Assembly (NCBI GenBank): GCA_014898425.1
Contig: RCSZ01000015.1
Span: forward strand, 1,612,001 to 1,676,000
Direction: 5' to 3'
Origin: Botryotinia globosa
Lineage: Eukaryota > Ascomycota > Leotiomycetes > Helotiales > Sclerotiniaceae
DNA: 64,000 nucleotides
The first letter of the stretch is position 1. The number at the start of each line of letters is the position of its first letter. The position numbers and the translations under genes were made by a program. The notes below the pieces were generated by a model that searched no databases, had not been told where the DNA came from, and saw only the letters and a list, made by a program, of their open reading frames with translations. Positions 22,396 through 33,264 of the stretch are shown in pieces.

Positions 22396-24357
22396 ATGAC
22401 CGATGTAGTAATGAGGGACGCACCAGCTGCAGCTGCAGGCGCTGCCGCTTTGCAACGAAGAGCTGGAGGCTCTGGCGAAATGAGAGCTCCTGACACGATA
22501 GGTCCTGCTCCCAAAGGATCAAGTGGTCTAGCTCGAGGAGCAGTACAACGGACAAAATTCTCAGAAGCATATCGTTCCATCTTTACACTCAATCAACCAG
22601 ACTTGATCCCCCTCTTTAAACATGTCAATTGCAATTATCTATCTACCAAAGGTCATGCACCCACCATTCTGGATTTGAAACAACATGCTCAAGCATTGGT
22701 TATTCTCCTCAAGCAAATCACGCTTTCCACGCACGCAGGAACCATCGATAGTAAGAATCAAAAAGCCGTTGCCAAGTTTGATGGAGCCCCGAGTTTCAAT
22801 GAAAATGAAACTTTTGATTTTCTCAATGATTTGAATAATGTATACGAGAATAATACAGTCCATCACAATCTTCCACTTCCTACCCTACTCAATACATTGG
22901 AACCTCAGTATGTCGAACCGGGAACAATGGTCAATCCAGGACAACCAGATCATTTTGTCGAGATTGACGTCTGTCCATTACATGAAGTGGATCCAACTCC
23001 TGTTGACGGTCCATCGCTTCCATATGCTACCCATGAAGCGCTTCTCAAACACGCCAATGAAGTCCTCGAACTAATCGACCATGAATATAGCGCCAAGGGA
23101 GGTCTGCTGGGTGTTCTTCCCCATGAAGATGACGATAACAATCGACCCTTGGCAGAAACAACTCTCCTTGGTCAAATGATACTTTACATCCAACGACTCG
23201 TCGCACGTCTCCATAACCTCGAACGTCTTCATGCAAATGCCATGGACGTAATGAAAGGTGAAGCAGTCGTCCCTCATCAAGCACTTTCCCGCGTCGGACC
23301 CGATGGACGTAGCGGCCGCGAGCTCGTCTACCCACAAGACCGCTTTGTACTCGTCAACTCCGGCGATGATATCTGGCAATTTCTCAATGATGAATTTGAA
23401 AAGAAAGAACGAGTCGACGAACAGATTCGTGCAAACCATCTTCGTCTCGGCGTCGAAGGTGAGCGTCTCTGGGAAACTAAAGGTGGAAAAGAATATTCCC
23501 GTGGCATCACTGCCATCGATGTCATAACCCGCTACTATCGACTCCGCAACGATTCCCTCAAGACCATCTTCGTCATCCCCGCCCACGCCGAACATCCCGG
23601 TGTCAAAGTAACTCGCGAAATGGAACGCAACCCCACCGTCGTGAGCGTTGTCAAACCCGTCTGGCCTGAACGTGTCTCCGTCTGGGAAAAGAAAACCCGC
23701 GATGATCTCGAGGAACTACGACAACTCCGTCGGGACAATGTATCTCTCCGCGAAGCCGCCGAAGTTGCAGACACGGAACGCACGTATCTTCTCAACGAAG
23801 TCAAGCTCCAACGTTCCCACGTCTACAACGCGAAGGCAAAGTGGAAACGCTTCACCGAAGGCCCAGACTTTAACGAGCAAGCCATCGATCTCCAAAATGA
23901 ACTCGAAGCTCTCGCGAAAGAACGCAAAAGTTTCGAAGCCCAGCGTAAACAACTCGATACCCGCGCTGAAGATCTCGAAAAGGGATCCAAGGAACTCACA
24001 TCCCGCGAACAAACACTTGCGAATACTCGCGCGGCAGATGCGCGTCAATTTGAAGCTCGTCGCGCCACGCTCGAAAATCTCTACAAACAGCGCTTGATCG
24101 ATCTCGAAAATGATCGCTTGGCCGCGGTCGAAAATGGCACGAGACTCGCGGATGAGTTCCAGAGGGCTTGGACCGAACAATTGGAGAATACGCAGACGTT
24201 GGTGGATTTCTTGAATAGCGATCGCGCAAAGAGTTTGTTGGCGGAGAATCTCATTCCGGATGATATTGGGAGGAGGGGGGTCAGAGGTGCGCAGGAGGTG
24301 GTGCAGAGGGTTTTGGAGAAGTTGGCGAATCCGCAGGGGGGTGGGGGTGGGTATTAA
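22396..24357 (+). CDS. Unrecognised intronless protein with long C-terminal coiled coil
   Basis: An uninterrupted 653-residue frame with even, GC-richer codon use than its surroundings, so it is very probably real. It starts MTDVVMRDAPAAAAG, an Ala/Gly-rich N-terminus. A mixed region without a motif I know runs to about residue 425. A strongly heptad-like Glu/Arg/Leu-rich coiled coil follows from about 430 to 620 (KKTRDDLEELRQLRRDNVSL, ELEALAKERKSFEAQRKQLD). It ends with a glycine tail. No signal peptide or membrane segment is seen. The absence of introns in a 2-kb gene contrasts with most neighbours. I do not assign a function; structural or scaffolding roles are only possibilities. Confidence 0.78.
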   Translation: MTDVVMRDAPAAAAGAAALQRRAGGSGEMRAPDTIGPAPKGSSGLARGAVQRTKFSEAYRSIFTLNQPDLIPLFKHVNCNYLSTKGHAPTILDLKQHAQALVILLKQITLSTHAGTIDSKNQKAVAKFDGAPSFNENETFDFLNDLNNVYENNTVHHNLPLPTLLNTLEPQYVEPGTMVNPGQPDHFVEIDVCPLHEVDPTPVDGPSLPYATHEALLKHANEVLELIDHEYSAKGGLLGVLPHEDDDNNRPLAETTLLGQMILYIQRLVARLHNLERLHANAMDVMKGEAVVPHQALSRVGPDGRSGRELVYPQDRFVLVNSGDDIWQFLNDEFEKKERVDEQIRANHLRLGVEGERLWETKGGKEYSRGITAIDVITRYYRLRNDSLKTIFVIPAHAEHPGVKVTREMERNPTVVSVVKPVWPERVSVWEKKTRDDLEELRQLRRDNVSLREAAEVADTERTYLLNEVKLQRSHVYNAKAKWKRFTEGPDFNEQAIDLQNELEALAKERKSFEAQRKQLDTRAEDLEKGSKELTSREQTLANTRAADARQFEARRATLENLYKQRLIDLENDRLAAVENGTRLADEFQRAWTEQLENTQTLVDFLNSDRAKSLLAENLIPDDIGRRGVRGAQEVVQRVLEKLANPQGGGGGY

Positions 24358-24940
24358 CGCGGCTGGTTAGGGGTGTTAATTGTAGGAGGGAGAGAGGGAG
24401 GGAGGGATTTTACTCGGGTTGTTTGGTTTGGAAGGTAATAGGGTGACACTTTGTTTACTTTGTATCTTCTGTTTTCTTTTTTCTATTTCCTAGGGAGAGC
24501 TACATGGGTAGTTAAACGAGGTCTCTAGGTTATCGATTTTCTTACAGATATATATGTATATATGTATATATGTATGCATTATCAATAGTACATTTAACTC
24601 GAACTTTTCCACTCCTCCCTTCCCTACACTTCACTTCTCCTCATCCCTTGAGAACACTTCCTCCCCACACCAAAAAATACCCCATTCATCCCATTTATCC
24701 CATTCATCCCACTTATCCCACGCACTCCAAACCCCCCTCCCTCAACAATAACCCTACACACTCTATCCTAGAATATAAATCGTAAGAAGAGAAAAAGTCC
24801 GCCATCTATATACCCTCTTCTTTTCTTCTCCCTTCTTATACTTAATATTCCTTTGAAATATTAAAATGAAAAACTTTTTTTTTAGAAAATATATGAATGA
24901 ATGTATTGATATGTTATATATTATATATTAGATTTGAGAA

Positions 24941-25057
24941 ATAGATGAGTTAAATAGATGAGTTAAATAGATGAGTTAAATAGATGAGTTAAATAGATGA
25001 GTTAAATAGATGAGTTAAATAGATGGGTTGAATAGATGGGTTGAATAGATGAGTTAA
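24941..25057. repeat. 13-bp minisatellite, unit ATAGATGAGTTAA x9
   Basis: Nine consecutive 13-bp units. Units seven and eight read ATAGATGGGTTGA, the others ATAGATGAGTTAA; the differences are G/A transitions. A partial tenth unit follows. The array sits 170 bp upstream of family A copy 4. Confidence 0.95.
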
Positions 25058-25226
25058 ATAGATATGAATATTTAATATATATGAATATTTAAAATAATTA
25101 ATTATTATATTTTTTGAAGAATTGAAATTGGAATTGAAGATGAAGATGGAGATGAAATAGGGTTGTTTTCTATTTATAGATATTTAGATAGATATTATAA
25201 TTCTTTATCAAATCTTCATTATTATC

Positions 25227-26193
25227 TAAGTCAATTACTTTATTTTCGGGCTACTCCTATTTTGAGCTACTCTTTTATATTAAAAATGTTGAAACACTTA
25301 ACTGAGAACGTATTACGTTCTCTCTACTTACGCACGAAGTGCGTATATGGAGTAGAACGCGTATAGCTTAGTAATGCTCCCTTCTATAAAGGGGACAGAT
25401 ATGAATACAATTGAACTTAATATAATTCCTTAATAAGTTAATTTAATAAAAAATGACTTTTTTGATTTATTAATATCTTTATTAATATTAAAGAAAATTT
25501 AAAGAAAATCTAAATCTATATAATTCGAATCATTTTAAATCTATTTTAAAATTTTGAAATTTTTAGGATTTTTTTGGATCGATTTCTAAAGCTTCGAAAT
25601 ATCGATTTTCAATTTACATATAAATCATATACAAATTTAAAATTTCATAAAATCTATAATAATTTTTAAGGAAAAGTAGCTAAAAAATAAATTGTAAAAT
25701 TTTATTATGAATTTATAAGAAATTCAATTTGAAAGATCTTGAAAAAAATAAAAGATTCTTTATAGATAAATATTTAAACGAATACCTTTAAAATTATAGG
25801 TAATATTTATATTATTTTCAATTTATTGTATATTATATCTCTATATTTTTTTTGAATTTTTTGGGGGGATTTCTATATAGATTCAGATTTGAATTTTTAA
25901 AAAAAATATACAATTTTCTTTTGATAATTATTATTAAAAAGTTATTGAAGATTTTATAAAAATTTTCAATTTGTATATGATTTATATATAAATTGAAAAT
26001 CAATATTTTGAAACTCTAAAAATCGATTGAAAAAAATTCTAACATAAACTTAAAATAGCTTGAATTATATATATATATATTTTTATTAAATTATATTTAA
26101 TATTGATAGAAATATTAATAGATTAAAAAGTAATTTTTGATATAAAAGGGTGGCCTAATACAGGAGTAGCCTGAAAGTAGGGTGGTCGACTTA
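25227..26193. mobile_element. Family A element, copy 4, split by a solo LTR
   Basis: Left end TAAGTCAATTACTTTATTTT; right end GAAAGTAGGGTGGTCGACTTA, the best-preserved terminus of the family and the inverse of the TAAGTCGACCACCC start of copies 1 and 5. With the 162-bp LTR and its 5-bp duplication removed, the element is about 800 bp, the same as copy 1. Confidence 0.8.
25287..25448. mobile_element. Solo LTR, 162 bp, nested in family A copy 4
   Basis: Begins TGTTGAAACACTTAACTGAG and ends TTTAATA (TA in place of CA, one C-to-T change). It is flanked on both sides by AAAAA (25282-25286 and 25449-25453). Deleting the LTR plus one copy restores the family A text TTAAAAATGACTTTTTT. TGTTGAAA starts are common in Ty1/copia LTRs, so copia origin is likely but not proved. 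A TATA-like TCTATAAAGGGG lies within it. Confidence 0.85.
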
Positions 26194-26850
26194 CCCCTAT
26201 CATTTTTCAACATTACTCAAATATCCCTCAAATATATTAATCTCAATACCCTTGCCAGTTTAATATTATTAGAGATCTTATGAAATAAATCGAAAATCGA
26301 TCCGAACGCACCCTTAGCATAAGAATTTTGTAGTGTGAAAATGAGGAAAGCTAAGCGAGGAGTTTGGATATGGGTGTGAGAGGGGGGAGAGTTGTTTAGG
26401 GTTTGTTGTTTTTGGGGGGGGATCGGGAATGGTTGGATTGAGAATGGGATTGAGAAGGAGAATTTGAATATTGGATTTTGTGGATATGTGAAAGCGTGGA
26501 TTTGTGGAATTGTATTTGCTTGATTGGGTGGGTGGGTGTTGAAGTTTTTTACATCTTGAAAGTTATTTATATGCTTGGGAAATTGACGGAAAAGTAGTTT
26601 AATTGTTCTTTCTTTCCTTGGTTAGGAGAGGATCCAAAAACGTGATAAGGTTACGTCTCTAATAGATAATATAACTAGATGTATTAACCGTAGCGTTCTT
26701 ACAATGTGTCTATTCCTGTTTTTTTTGGAGTATTGATTATGAATAATCCATGGTTTGCTTTCAACGACCTACTTATTACTTACTGTACGGCCAGACGTAT
26801 CAACCGGATGATCGATTGATTCTCGTGTACTCTTGAAGCAATGAAAGATT

Positions 26851-28083
26851 TAAGTCGACCACCCTACTTTCGAACCACCCCTTTTTCGAGCCACTCTTTT
26901 ACACTAAAAATCACTTTTTTAATCTATTAATATCTCTATCAATAACAAATATAATTCAATAAAAGCTTCAATCTATTTTGGAATTTTTAGATTTTTAGGA
27001 TTTTTCTGAATCGATTTCTAAAGCTTCGAAACATCGATCTTTAATTATATACAAATTATATACAAATCTAAAATTTTATAAAATCTATAATAACTTTTAA
27101 GGAAAAATAATTAAAAATAAATTATAAATTTTTATTATAAATTTATAAGAGATTTAATTTAGAGAATCTTAAAAGAATGAAAAATTCCCTATAAATAAAT
27201 ATTTAAAAAGATACCCTCAAAATTATAGGAATTATTATTAGGGTTGATCTATTTTATTATTAACTTATAAAAGCATGGAGTGTTCCGAATATGTTTGGAA
27301 TAGTGGATCTATTATATAAACTCTATCAGGTGATCACTCTCTGATATTCACTTTTGTTTTGTATGGATTCATTTGGTATGTGCTAATTAGGAAAGAGCTA
27401 GCTCTCTATAAATATAGGTTTATAAATATAGAATATTAGAGGTATAATAGCTGCAGCTGAATCAATCATTGAGATTGAATTCAAAGTACGATTTATCTTT
27501 GTTTAGATTTATCGAATAAGAAGCTCAGAATAAGATACCTTTATATTCGGAATACAATGTTAGGATTGATCTACTTTATTATTAACCTATAAAAGCATGA
27601 AGTGTTCCGAATATATTCGGAACAGTGGATCTACTATATAAACCCTATCAGGTGATCGCTCCCTAACAATTATTTATATTATTTTTAACTCATTATATAT
27701 TATATCTCTATATTTATTCATTTTTAATTTTTTTTTAAAAAATTTCTATATAGATTTAGATTTGAAATTTTCAAAAATATATACAATTTTCTTTTAATAA
27801 TTGTTGTTCAAAAGTTATTAAAGATTTTATAAAAATTTAAATTTATATATAATTTATATATAAATTGAAAATCGATATTTTGAAGCCTCAGAAATCTATC
27901 CACAAAAATTCTAAAATTCTAAAAATTCTAATATAAGCTTAAAATGGCTTAAATTATATAAATATAAATTTTTATTAAGTTATATTCAATATTGATAGAG
28001 ATATTAATAAACGAAAAAAGTCATTTTTGATATAAAAGGGTAGCTTAAAACAGAGGTAGCCCGAAAGTAGAGTAGTCGACTTA
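26851..28083. mobile_element. Family A element, copy 5, split by a miniature LTR element
   Basis: Left end TAAGTCGACCACCCTACTTT, right end GAAAGTAGAGTAGTCGACTTA. Removing the 433-bp insertion and one ATTAT leaves roughly 795 bp, in line with copies 1 and 4. It ends a few bases before a family B repeat. Confidence 0.82.
27236..27668. mobile_element. TRIM-like LTR element, 433 bp with two 111-bp LTRs
   Basis: Two direct repeats of exactly 111 bp (27236-27346 and 27558-27668) bracket only 211 bp. The right LTR starts TGTTAGGATTGATC and ends CCCTAACA. The whole unit is flanked by ATTAT on both sides (27231-27235, 27669-27673), and its removal restores the family A sequence. The LTRs differ at 14 sites, every one a transition, as RIP produces. 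There is no coding capacity. I could not find a clear primer-binding site after the left LTR or a purine tract before the right one, so it may have lost them or be a derived form. A TATA-like CTATATAAA is in each LTR. Confidence 0.85.
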
Positions 28084-28105
28084 TAAGTTTGTCTAGTATA
28101 CGAGA

Positions 28106-28475
28106 TAATATAAGAGTTCTAATCCTTGTTTATCGCACTCCTATAATAAATAAAGCAAAATCTCTACAAAAATGAGGTTTTTCTATATAAATTATTATAT
28201 TAAATATTTCATTCAAATCTTTATATTTTCTTTTCAAAAAATGAAAAGTAATAAATAATTATAATCAAAATATAAAAAATTATTCGAAATATCTTTTATT
28301 ATTTTTATTGAATAGTTATATAATATTAAAATAGAATTTTTCTAAAACTTTAATATATAATGTTTTTCCTATACAAAATAAACAAATTTTTATAAAAATT
28401 TATAATTTTTAACTTTAACTTTTTTCAATTCTATTTTAATAAAAAATAAAAAAGATTTTCTATTTTTTTTATATA
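28106..28475. repeat. Family B dispersed AT-rich repeat, copy 1
   Basis: Starts ATAATATAAGAGTTCT and shares with 54,773-55,168 a long run including AAAATGAGGTTTTTCTATA and CAAAATATAAAAAATTATTC. Differences are mostly transitions and small indels. No terminal repeats or coding sequence were recognised; ends are approximate. Confidence 0.7.
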
Positions 28476-29614
28476 AGATCATCTATGCCGGAATAGGTTC
28501 CGGATGAGCCTCCGAAATGAAAATTTCATCTCACAGATCGTAATTTTTTGATTTGTATAGTCTTGAGTATAGAGATTGTTATCGTGGTAGCAACATGAAC
28601 AATGTTTACTAAAGCACAGCTTCTCTGACAGATTCTCCCGATCGACAGGATCTCATACAAGACTGGCTTGGCTCTAAGCGACAGACTCGACTGTACAACT
28701 TATCAATTTCTACCTCTTGTCGTCAAACACTCTTTATTATACTTCATTCTATTCTTTTTTGATGACTTATCATCAAAGATGATAAAAAGCAGGTGTCTTT
28801 TTTGAGAAAATTGAGAACAAAGAAATGTCAGACTCTAAGCTTGATTCATTTCTTTGTTTGATCTCGTAAAGCTTTTGCAGTACGGAGAACCATTAATCAA
28901 CCCAACTCAGGCTGGATGTATCAGGTCTTGACCTCGATTTTATTGGATTGATTGTAATAAATTTGCTAAGTTCTATTTACTACGCTACTTTGATTGCTTC
29001 AAATATAATGTCTAGAGACAATATGAAAGTACGTCTCCATTCACAATTATGAAATGATAGTAATAGTAACACTATCGAATATCTCATAGTCTCGCAACCT
29101 TCTAGAAGAGAAGTCCTTGAACTCGAACAGCTTAACGCAATCTTTCAATTACCTTGAAACAAGCACTGCTAATCTGGCCTACTCATTCGACTTTCTACTC
29201 TCGCTAAATATACTATATCCTTATTCACAACCGGATTCCTGCCATCTCACATCTCTTACCCATCAATTTATCATCATCACATTTTTTATCAGGTTTCAAA
29301 AAACTCAAATATTCTTCTATATTTTTGTACTGTATATTCTTATAAAGCTTTCTATTTTACACTGGTGAGTCTCTGACCAGCAGATATCTTCCAAGGCAAA
29401 TGAAAAGAAATCATAACTCGTAAATAAATTGCAAAAGTCAAAAGGTGGAATAAACAATAGAACCAAACAGTCGTAAAGCATAACTCATTACCTTGTACCC
29501 GGTTTGTATGTCTTTCCTACCTTTTCCTTGTTTCCTATCCAAAAAAAAATCCACTTACCTCTTCTCTCTCCACCCAAGACCTGTGTCAAGGGTCTCATAT
29601 TCTTTCCCAACTCC

Positions 29615-31264
29615 TCAAGCACTGCTACCAGAGCAATCACCCAATCTGAAACTCGCCAACTCCGTTCCCTCGAAAACTCTACCCGAGCATCTTCTTCTCT
29701 TCTTGTCCTCCTTCAAAAAGTCTGTCAATCTCAAATCCGGCACGCTGCACCATTCCCATGTAGCCAAACTCGGACACCAATCTAGACTTGCGGACGCAGC
29801 TGAGCTAAGTGTAAGAGATGAAGAAATGGGGATACGGCAAACAGTAGGACAGAAAAGAGTCTTGAGGGTGGATGTAGGACTAGGTTGAATAGGGAATTCG
29901 GGGGAGGCTGGGAGCTCGGTTGGAGATTCGGGAGTGATCGGGAGCTCAATCAGAGTAGGAGAATCAATTTCTGATGGAATGTTCTCCCAGACTTCGAGAT
30001 CTGAATGATTCTCGGGAACAGGGAGTTCCAAGATTTGTGCTGCTGTCATCCAGCCAGCGCGGTCGAGCAAAGAAGTCTTTGAAGCAGATGAAGAATCAAC
30101 GGGAAGTTCGACTGTATGGAATCCTGCTTCATCTGAATGGCTCCAGCTTTCAGTTGATTTCGATGTTTCTTGTGATATTGTTCGCTTTAGAACATTGGCC
30201 TGGAGGGTTTCAGCTAATGCTGTGGATGCATCTGCAAGGTTGATTGCGAGTTCAACATTCTTTTCAAGCATGACGACCTTCTTGGACTCTTCAGCTGAGT
30301 GTTTGAGTGCAATCTGGAGTTTATTTTCAAGAAACTCGACCTTTTTCGATTCTCTCTCGAACAACATTTTGAAGTGGTCTGCCATGGCTTTGTGTTGGCT
30401 TGGAGCTGCACGGGCCGCGCGGAGCTCTCGCACTTCTTCTTCGAGTTGTTCGTTCTTGTTTTTGAGTTGATTAATCTCTTCTTCAAGTTGTCGGTCCATA
30501 TTTTCGACTTCTCGGACTGCGTTGCTGAGCTTAATATAGGCCTTGTGTGTTTTTTCCGCGTAGATTTTCCAAGCCCGCGTTTCGTTCAGGGTTGCTTGCG
30601 CTTCTCTGGTGAACATAGGGGGTATTCTGACTGAACGGTGTGGTTGGATTAAAGGATCGACTTTCCTACCTTCTACAGTAGTTGCTGTCAATTTAGGAAG
30701 CTTGATAGTGAGGCATGGGGGCAAGCTATTATGACACAATGAGGATTGTGAATTTGGACTTGGTGATTCGAGCTCGCTGAAGTTAGCCGGATTCGAGCTG
30801 AGTGGAAGGCATGGCATTCTAGGAGCTACCGGCAACTCATAATATCTGGCCATCTGCACTGGTTGGCCATCAACGATTTTTGCGACGTTGAAAGGTTCAG
30901 ATACTGTCATTCGTCTGATCTTAGTCGAAATACGTCCCCGGAAAGCCATTAAAGTGGTCCTCATTGGAGTGGAAATTCTCCGCATGATCTTTCTCTTCAT
31001 GATAACTATACGTCTTGTGTGTTGATGATGAAGCCAAAAGTATTTCTGGAGACGATTTTTGGTTGGCGACATTGACCCGGTGCGTCTGATTTCACCAATA
31101 TCAAGATCTATTGAGGCGCGTGGAGAGTCTGATATGGGGTATCGACATTCCGGTGCCGAGCTACTTGTCGCCTGCGACATATATTGTGGCACAGAAGTAT
31201 TGATTCTGAGACTCTCAATCCCTGATAGACGTCTGACCATTCCAGGGCAAAATGATTCATCCAT
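29615..31264 (-). CDS. Unrecognised protein with central coiled coil
   Basis: A 549-residue frame from MDESFCPGMVRRL. A Ser/Arg-rich N-terminal part includes a very basic stretch (RRIVIMKRKIMRRIS, about residues 84-98). A heptad-rich coiled coil at about 220-355 follows (MDRQLEEEINQLKNKNEQLE, then ERESKKVEFLENKLQIAL). The last third has repeated Pro/Glu motifs such as ITPESPTELPASPEFP. No enzyme motif is visible. The basic patch could bind nucleic acid or be a localisation signal, which is inference. The C-terminal ~60 residues are low complexity, and an intron near the 3' end cannot be excluded. Its start is 504 bp from the stop of the meiotic RING gene on the same strand. Confidence 0.6.
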   Translation of the reverse strand: MDESFCPGMVRRLSGIESLRINTSVPQYMSQATSSSAPECRYPISDSPRASIDLDIGEIRRTGSMSPTKNRLQKYFWLHHQHTRRIVIMKRKIMRRISTPMRTTLMAFRGRISTKIRRMTVSEPFNVAKIVDGQPVQMARYYELPVAPRMPCLPLSSNPANFSELESPSPNSQSSLCHNSLPPCLTIKLPKLTATTVEGRKVDPLIQPHRSVRIPPMFTREAQATLNETRAWKIYAEKTHKAYIKLSNAVREVENMDRQLEEEINQLKNKNEQLEEEVRELRAARAAPSQHKAMADHFKMLFERESKKVEFLENKLQIALKHSAEESKKVVMLEKNVELAINLADASTALAETLQANVLKRTISQETSKSTESWSHSDEAGFHTVELPVDSSSASKTSLLDRAGWMTAAQILELPVPENHSDLEVWENIPSEIDSPTLIELPITPESPTELPASPEFPIQPSPTSTLKTLFCPTVCRIPISSSLTLSSAASASLDWCPSLATWEWCSVPDLRLTDFLKEDKKRRRCSGRVFEGTELASFRLGDCSGSSA

Positions 31265-31767
31265 GATATAAGTTTCGCCTACCTAGTGTCTTGAGTTTTC
31301 GAGAGGTGCGTGATCAAGATTCTCCAAAAACTTATAGTTGACACTTACTGCTGGGATGGGTTATTTATGATAGCTGTTGAGAGTTGCAGATGGAGAGAGA
31401 TTCTGGAGAATTTGGAAGAGTCCGGAAAAAAAGCATCATATATCGTCGTAAATTTTGACTGTTCAACCTCTGTTTCAAAACTTACGATTATTGATATTTT
31501 GTTTATCGGTGAAAAACAAAGATATTGAGGAAACAATGTAAACAAAGGGACCTACGAAGTGTCTTAAAGTTCCAACAAAGAAAAATGCAGCGTATAATTT
31601 TGCACTGTGAATTGAGAAAGAAAGCTCATGGAACAACATTTAGCTCTATGTTATGTCTACCTGGCAGCTGGATTGTAGACTTGATAGTGTAGTCGCATCA
31701 GAAATTAGTGAACCTGATTTGATCAGTAAAGACATGGATGGGTTGAATAGCAATATCGGTGATCACA

Positions 31768-33264
31768 TCAATAGTAGTTACTCCCACCCCGAGAAATTGA
31801 GGGGGTTCCAAGCCCCGAGTCACGACTAAACGGAAGGTTTGAGCCAGATCTCTGCGCTACTGCAGGAAAGTTAGCACAACCCGTAGAAGGTGTTCAGAGC
31901 AGACAGATATACCTGATCGACCACTTGGTCTGGAAAATTCTGATGCTAAAGACGCTCCTGGATTTCCCACTTTTAGACCTGCTCGCATACCATAGCCTAC
32001 AAAACCGGACGGTTGACCAGAATTAACATTGATACTTGACAGTGGAGTTCGACGAGGTGTAGTTCGACCATGGGGTAAAGGTAAAGGTGTCCCAGCGATA
32101 TGGCTTTGTATATTGTTCATGCCGATGCTTGTAGGGGGGAAATTGCTGGATACTAAAGGCTGTCGATGAGAAGAAGGAGTCGCCTGAACATGATTATCTG
32201 TAATATTCTTCGTAAGTAATTCATGGTTAAATTTTGGTAATGACAAGATGCTCTCCTACATTTCTGAGACGCATGACTTTGCCCTTGGCTACCAATAGTA
32301 TCCCACTCGCTACTATGTCGTCTTCTTTGAGGTGGGGGCGGCATGGTTGAGTCGTGAAGACCGCTAGTACGATTCAGTCCACCGGTCTGTTGATGTGCGT
32401 AAAGAGGTGGTCTGTGTTCATTTGTGCCTGGATTGTCCGTAAAGCGATTGCCACTTGACGTTGCTTGTAATGCATCATCAACCGCATTTGAAGCCGCAGT
32501 CTGGACTTGATCCAACATTCCTCTACGCTTTATTTTATCGTAAAGTTCTTGGGTCTGAAGTAACTTCTTATTTCTCTCCTTGAGATCATGATGAAGCCCC
32601 TCATTCGTTCTTCTCAAAGCATCATTGTCCGCATTCATTCCTACATCATTGTTTAGTATTTACTTGGAAAAAGAGGAAACCATATAAAACCCCACCCTGC
32701 ATTTTGTTGCGAAGGTTCGATATCTCGCTGTTTGCATCATGTATTATCTTGTCCATCTGAAAATTCAGCGTTGAATACTTGTCTGTCAAACTTTTGGCAA
32801 GGTATTCTTGATAAACACTTCAAGTCCGTTAGTAAAGCTTGTAGCATCAGACTTCAGGAACGAACATCTCTTGAGTTGTTTGATATGCCCAGAAACTTAA
32901 GGCTCGGCCCGCACACTCCATTATGACGCTTGGATTGAGTCCACTCAACACACTCGTCTTATAGTCTTCACTCGGGTTTAAATTTGTAACAACAACATCG
33001 TCGGGATTTGGTAAATGCATGTCGCATGCGGGACATGTTGTTCGTCGATTCTCCCGTAGGCTTGTTGAAAGCTGGGATTGATTTGCACACTCGATGCAAA
33101 AGACATGACTGTAAAGAATAAGTAATGAACATATAGAGTGAAATTGTGAATATGAAATATGAGACCGGGAATCGTTGAAAGACGAACCTGCAGGTAGTGA
33201 CCACGGCATGATCCTTCAACTCTTTCCTGCATTTCAATGCATTACATCGAAGAATAAACTCCAT
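31768..33264 (-). CDS. hei10: HEI10/CCNB1IP1-type meiotic RING protein
   Basis: Six exons read from 33264 down: 33188-33264, 32866-33108, 32696-32817, 32260-32640, 31913-32197 and 31768-31859, giving 399 residues. A short atypical RING has cysteines/histidine at 7, 12, 25, 27, 30, 33, 51 and 54 (LRCNALKCRKEL, CSHVFCIEC, CPACDMHLPNPDD). It is followed by NPSEDYKTSVLSGL and ECAGRALSFWAYQTTQEIVY, the most conserved stretch of CCNB1IP1/HEI10. A coiled coil (about 125-190) and a disordered tail with GYGMRAGLKVGNPG follow. HEI10 relatives are SUMO/ubiquitin ligases of the synaptonemal complex that mark crossover sites, as in Sordaria and plants. All intron phases join and the family sequence runs through every junction. 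Action in the meiotic nucleus follows from the family. Confidence 0.9.

Larger units (their letters stand above)
24358..29614. other. 5.2-kb repeat nest without genes
   Basis: Contains a 13-bp minisatellite, two large family A elements, a solo LTR, a miniature LTR element and a family B copy, all listed separately. The intervals 26,194-26,850 and 28,480-29,614 are ordinary intergenic sequence in which I see no gene; the open frame at 29117-29368 has no coding character. Confidence 0.65.

Noticed and set aside
22950..24229. Several minus-strand frames of 63-174 codons over the coiled-coil gene
   Set aside because: They are shadows of one continuous 653-codon frame on the plus strand.
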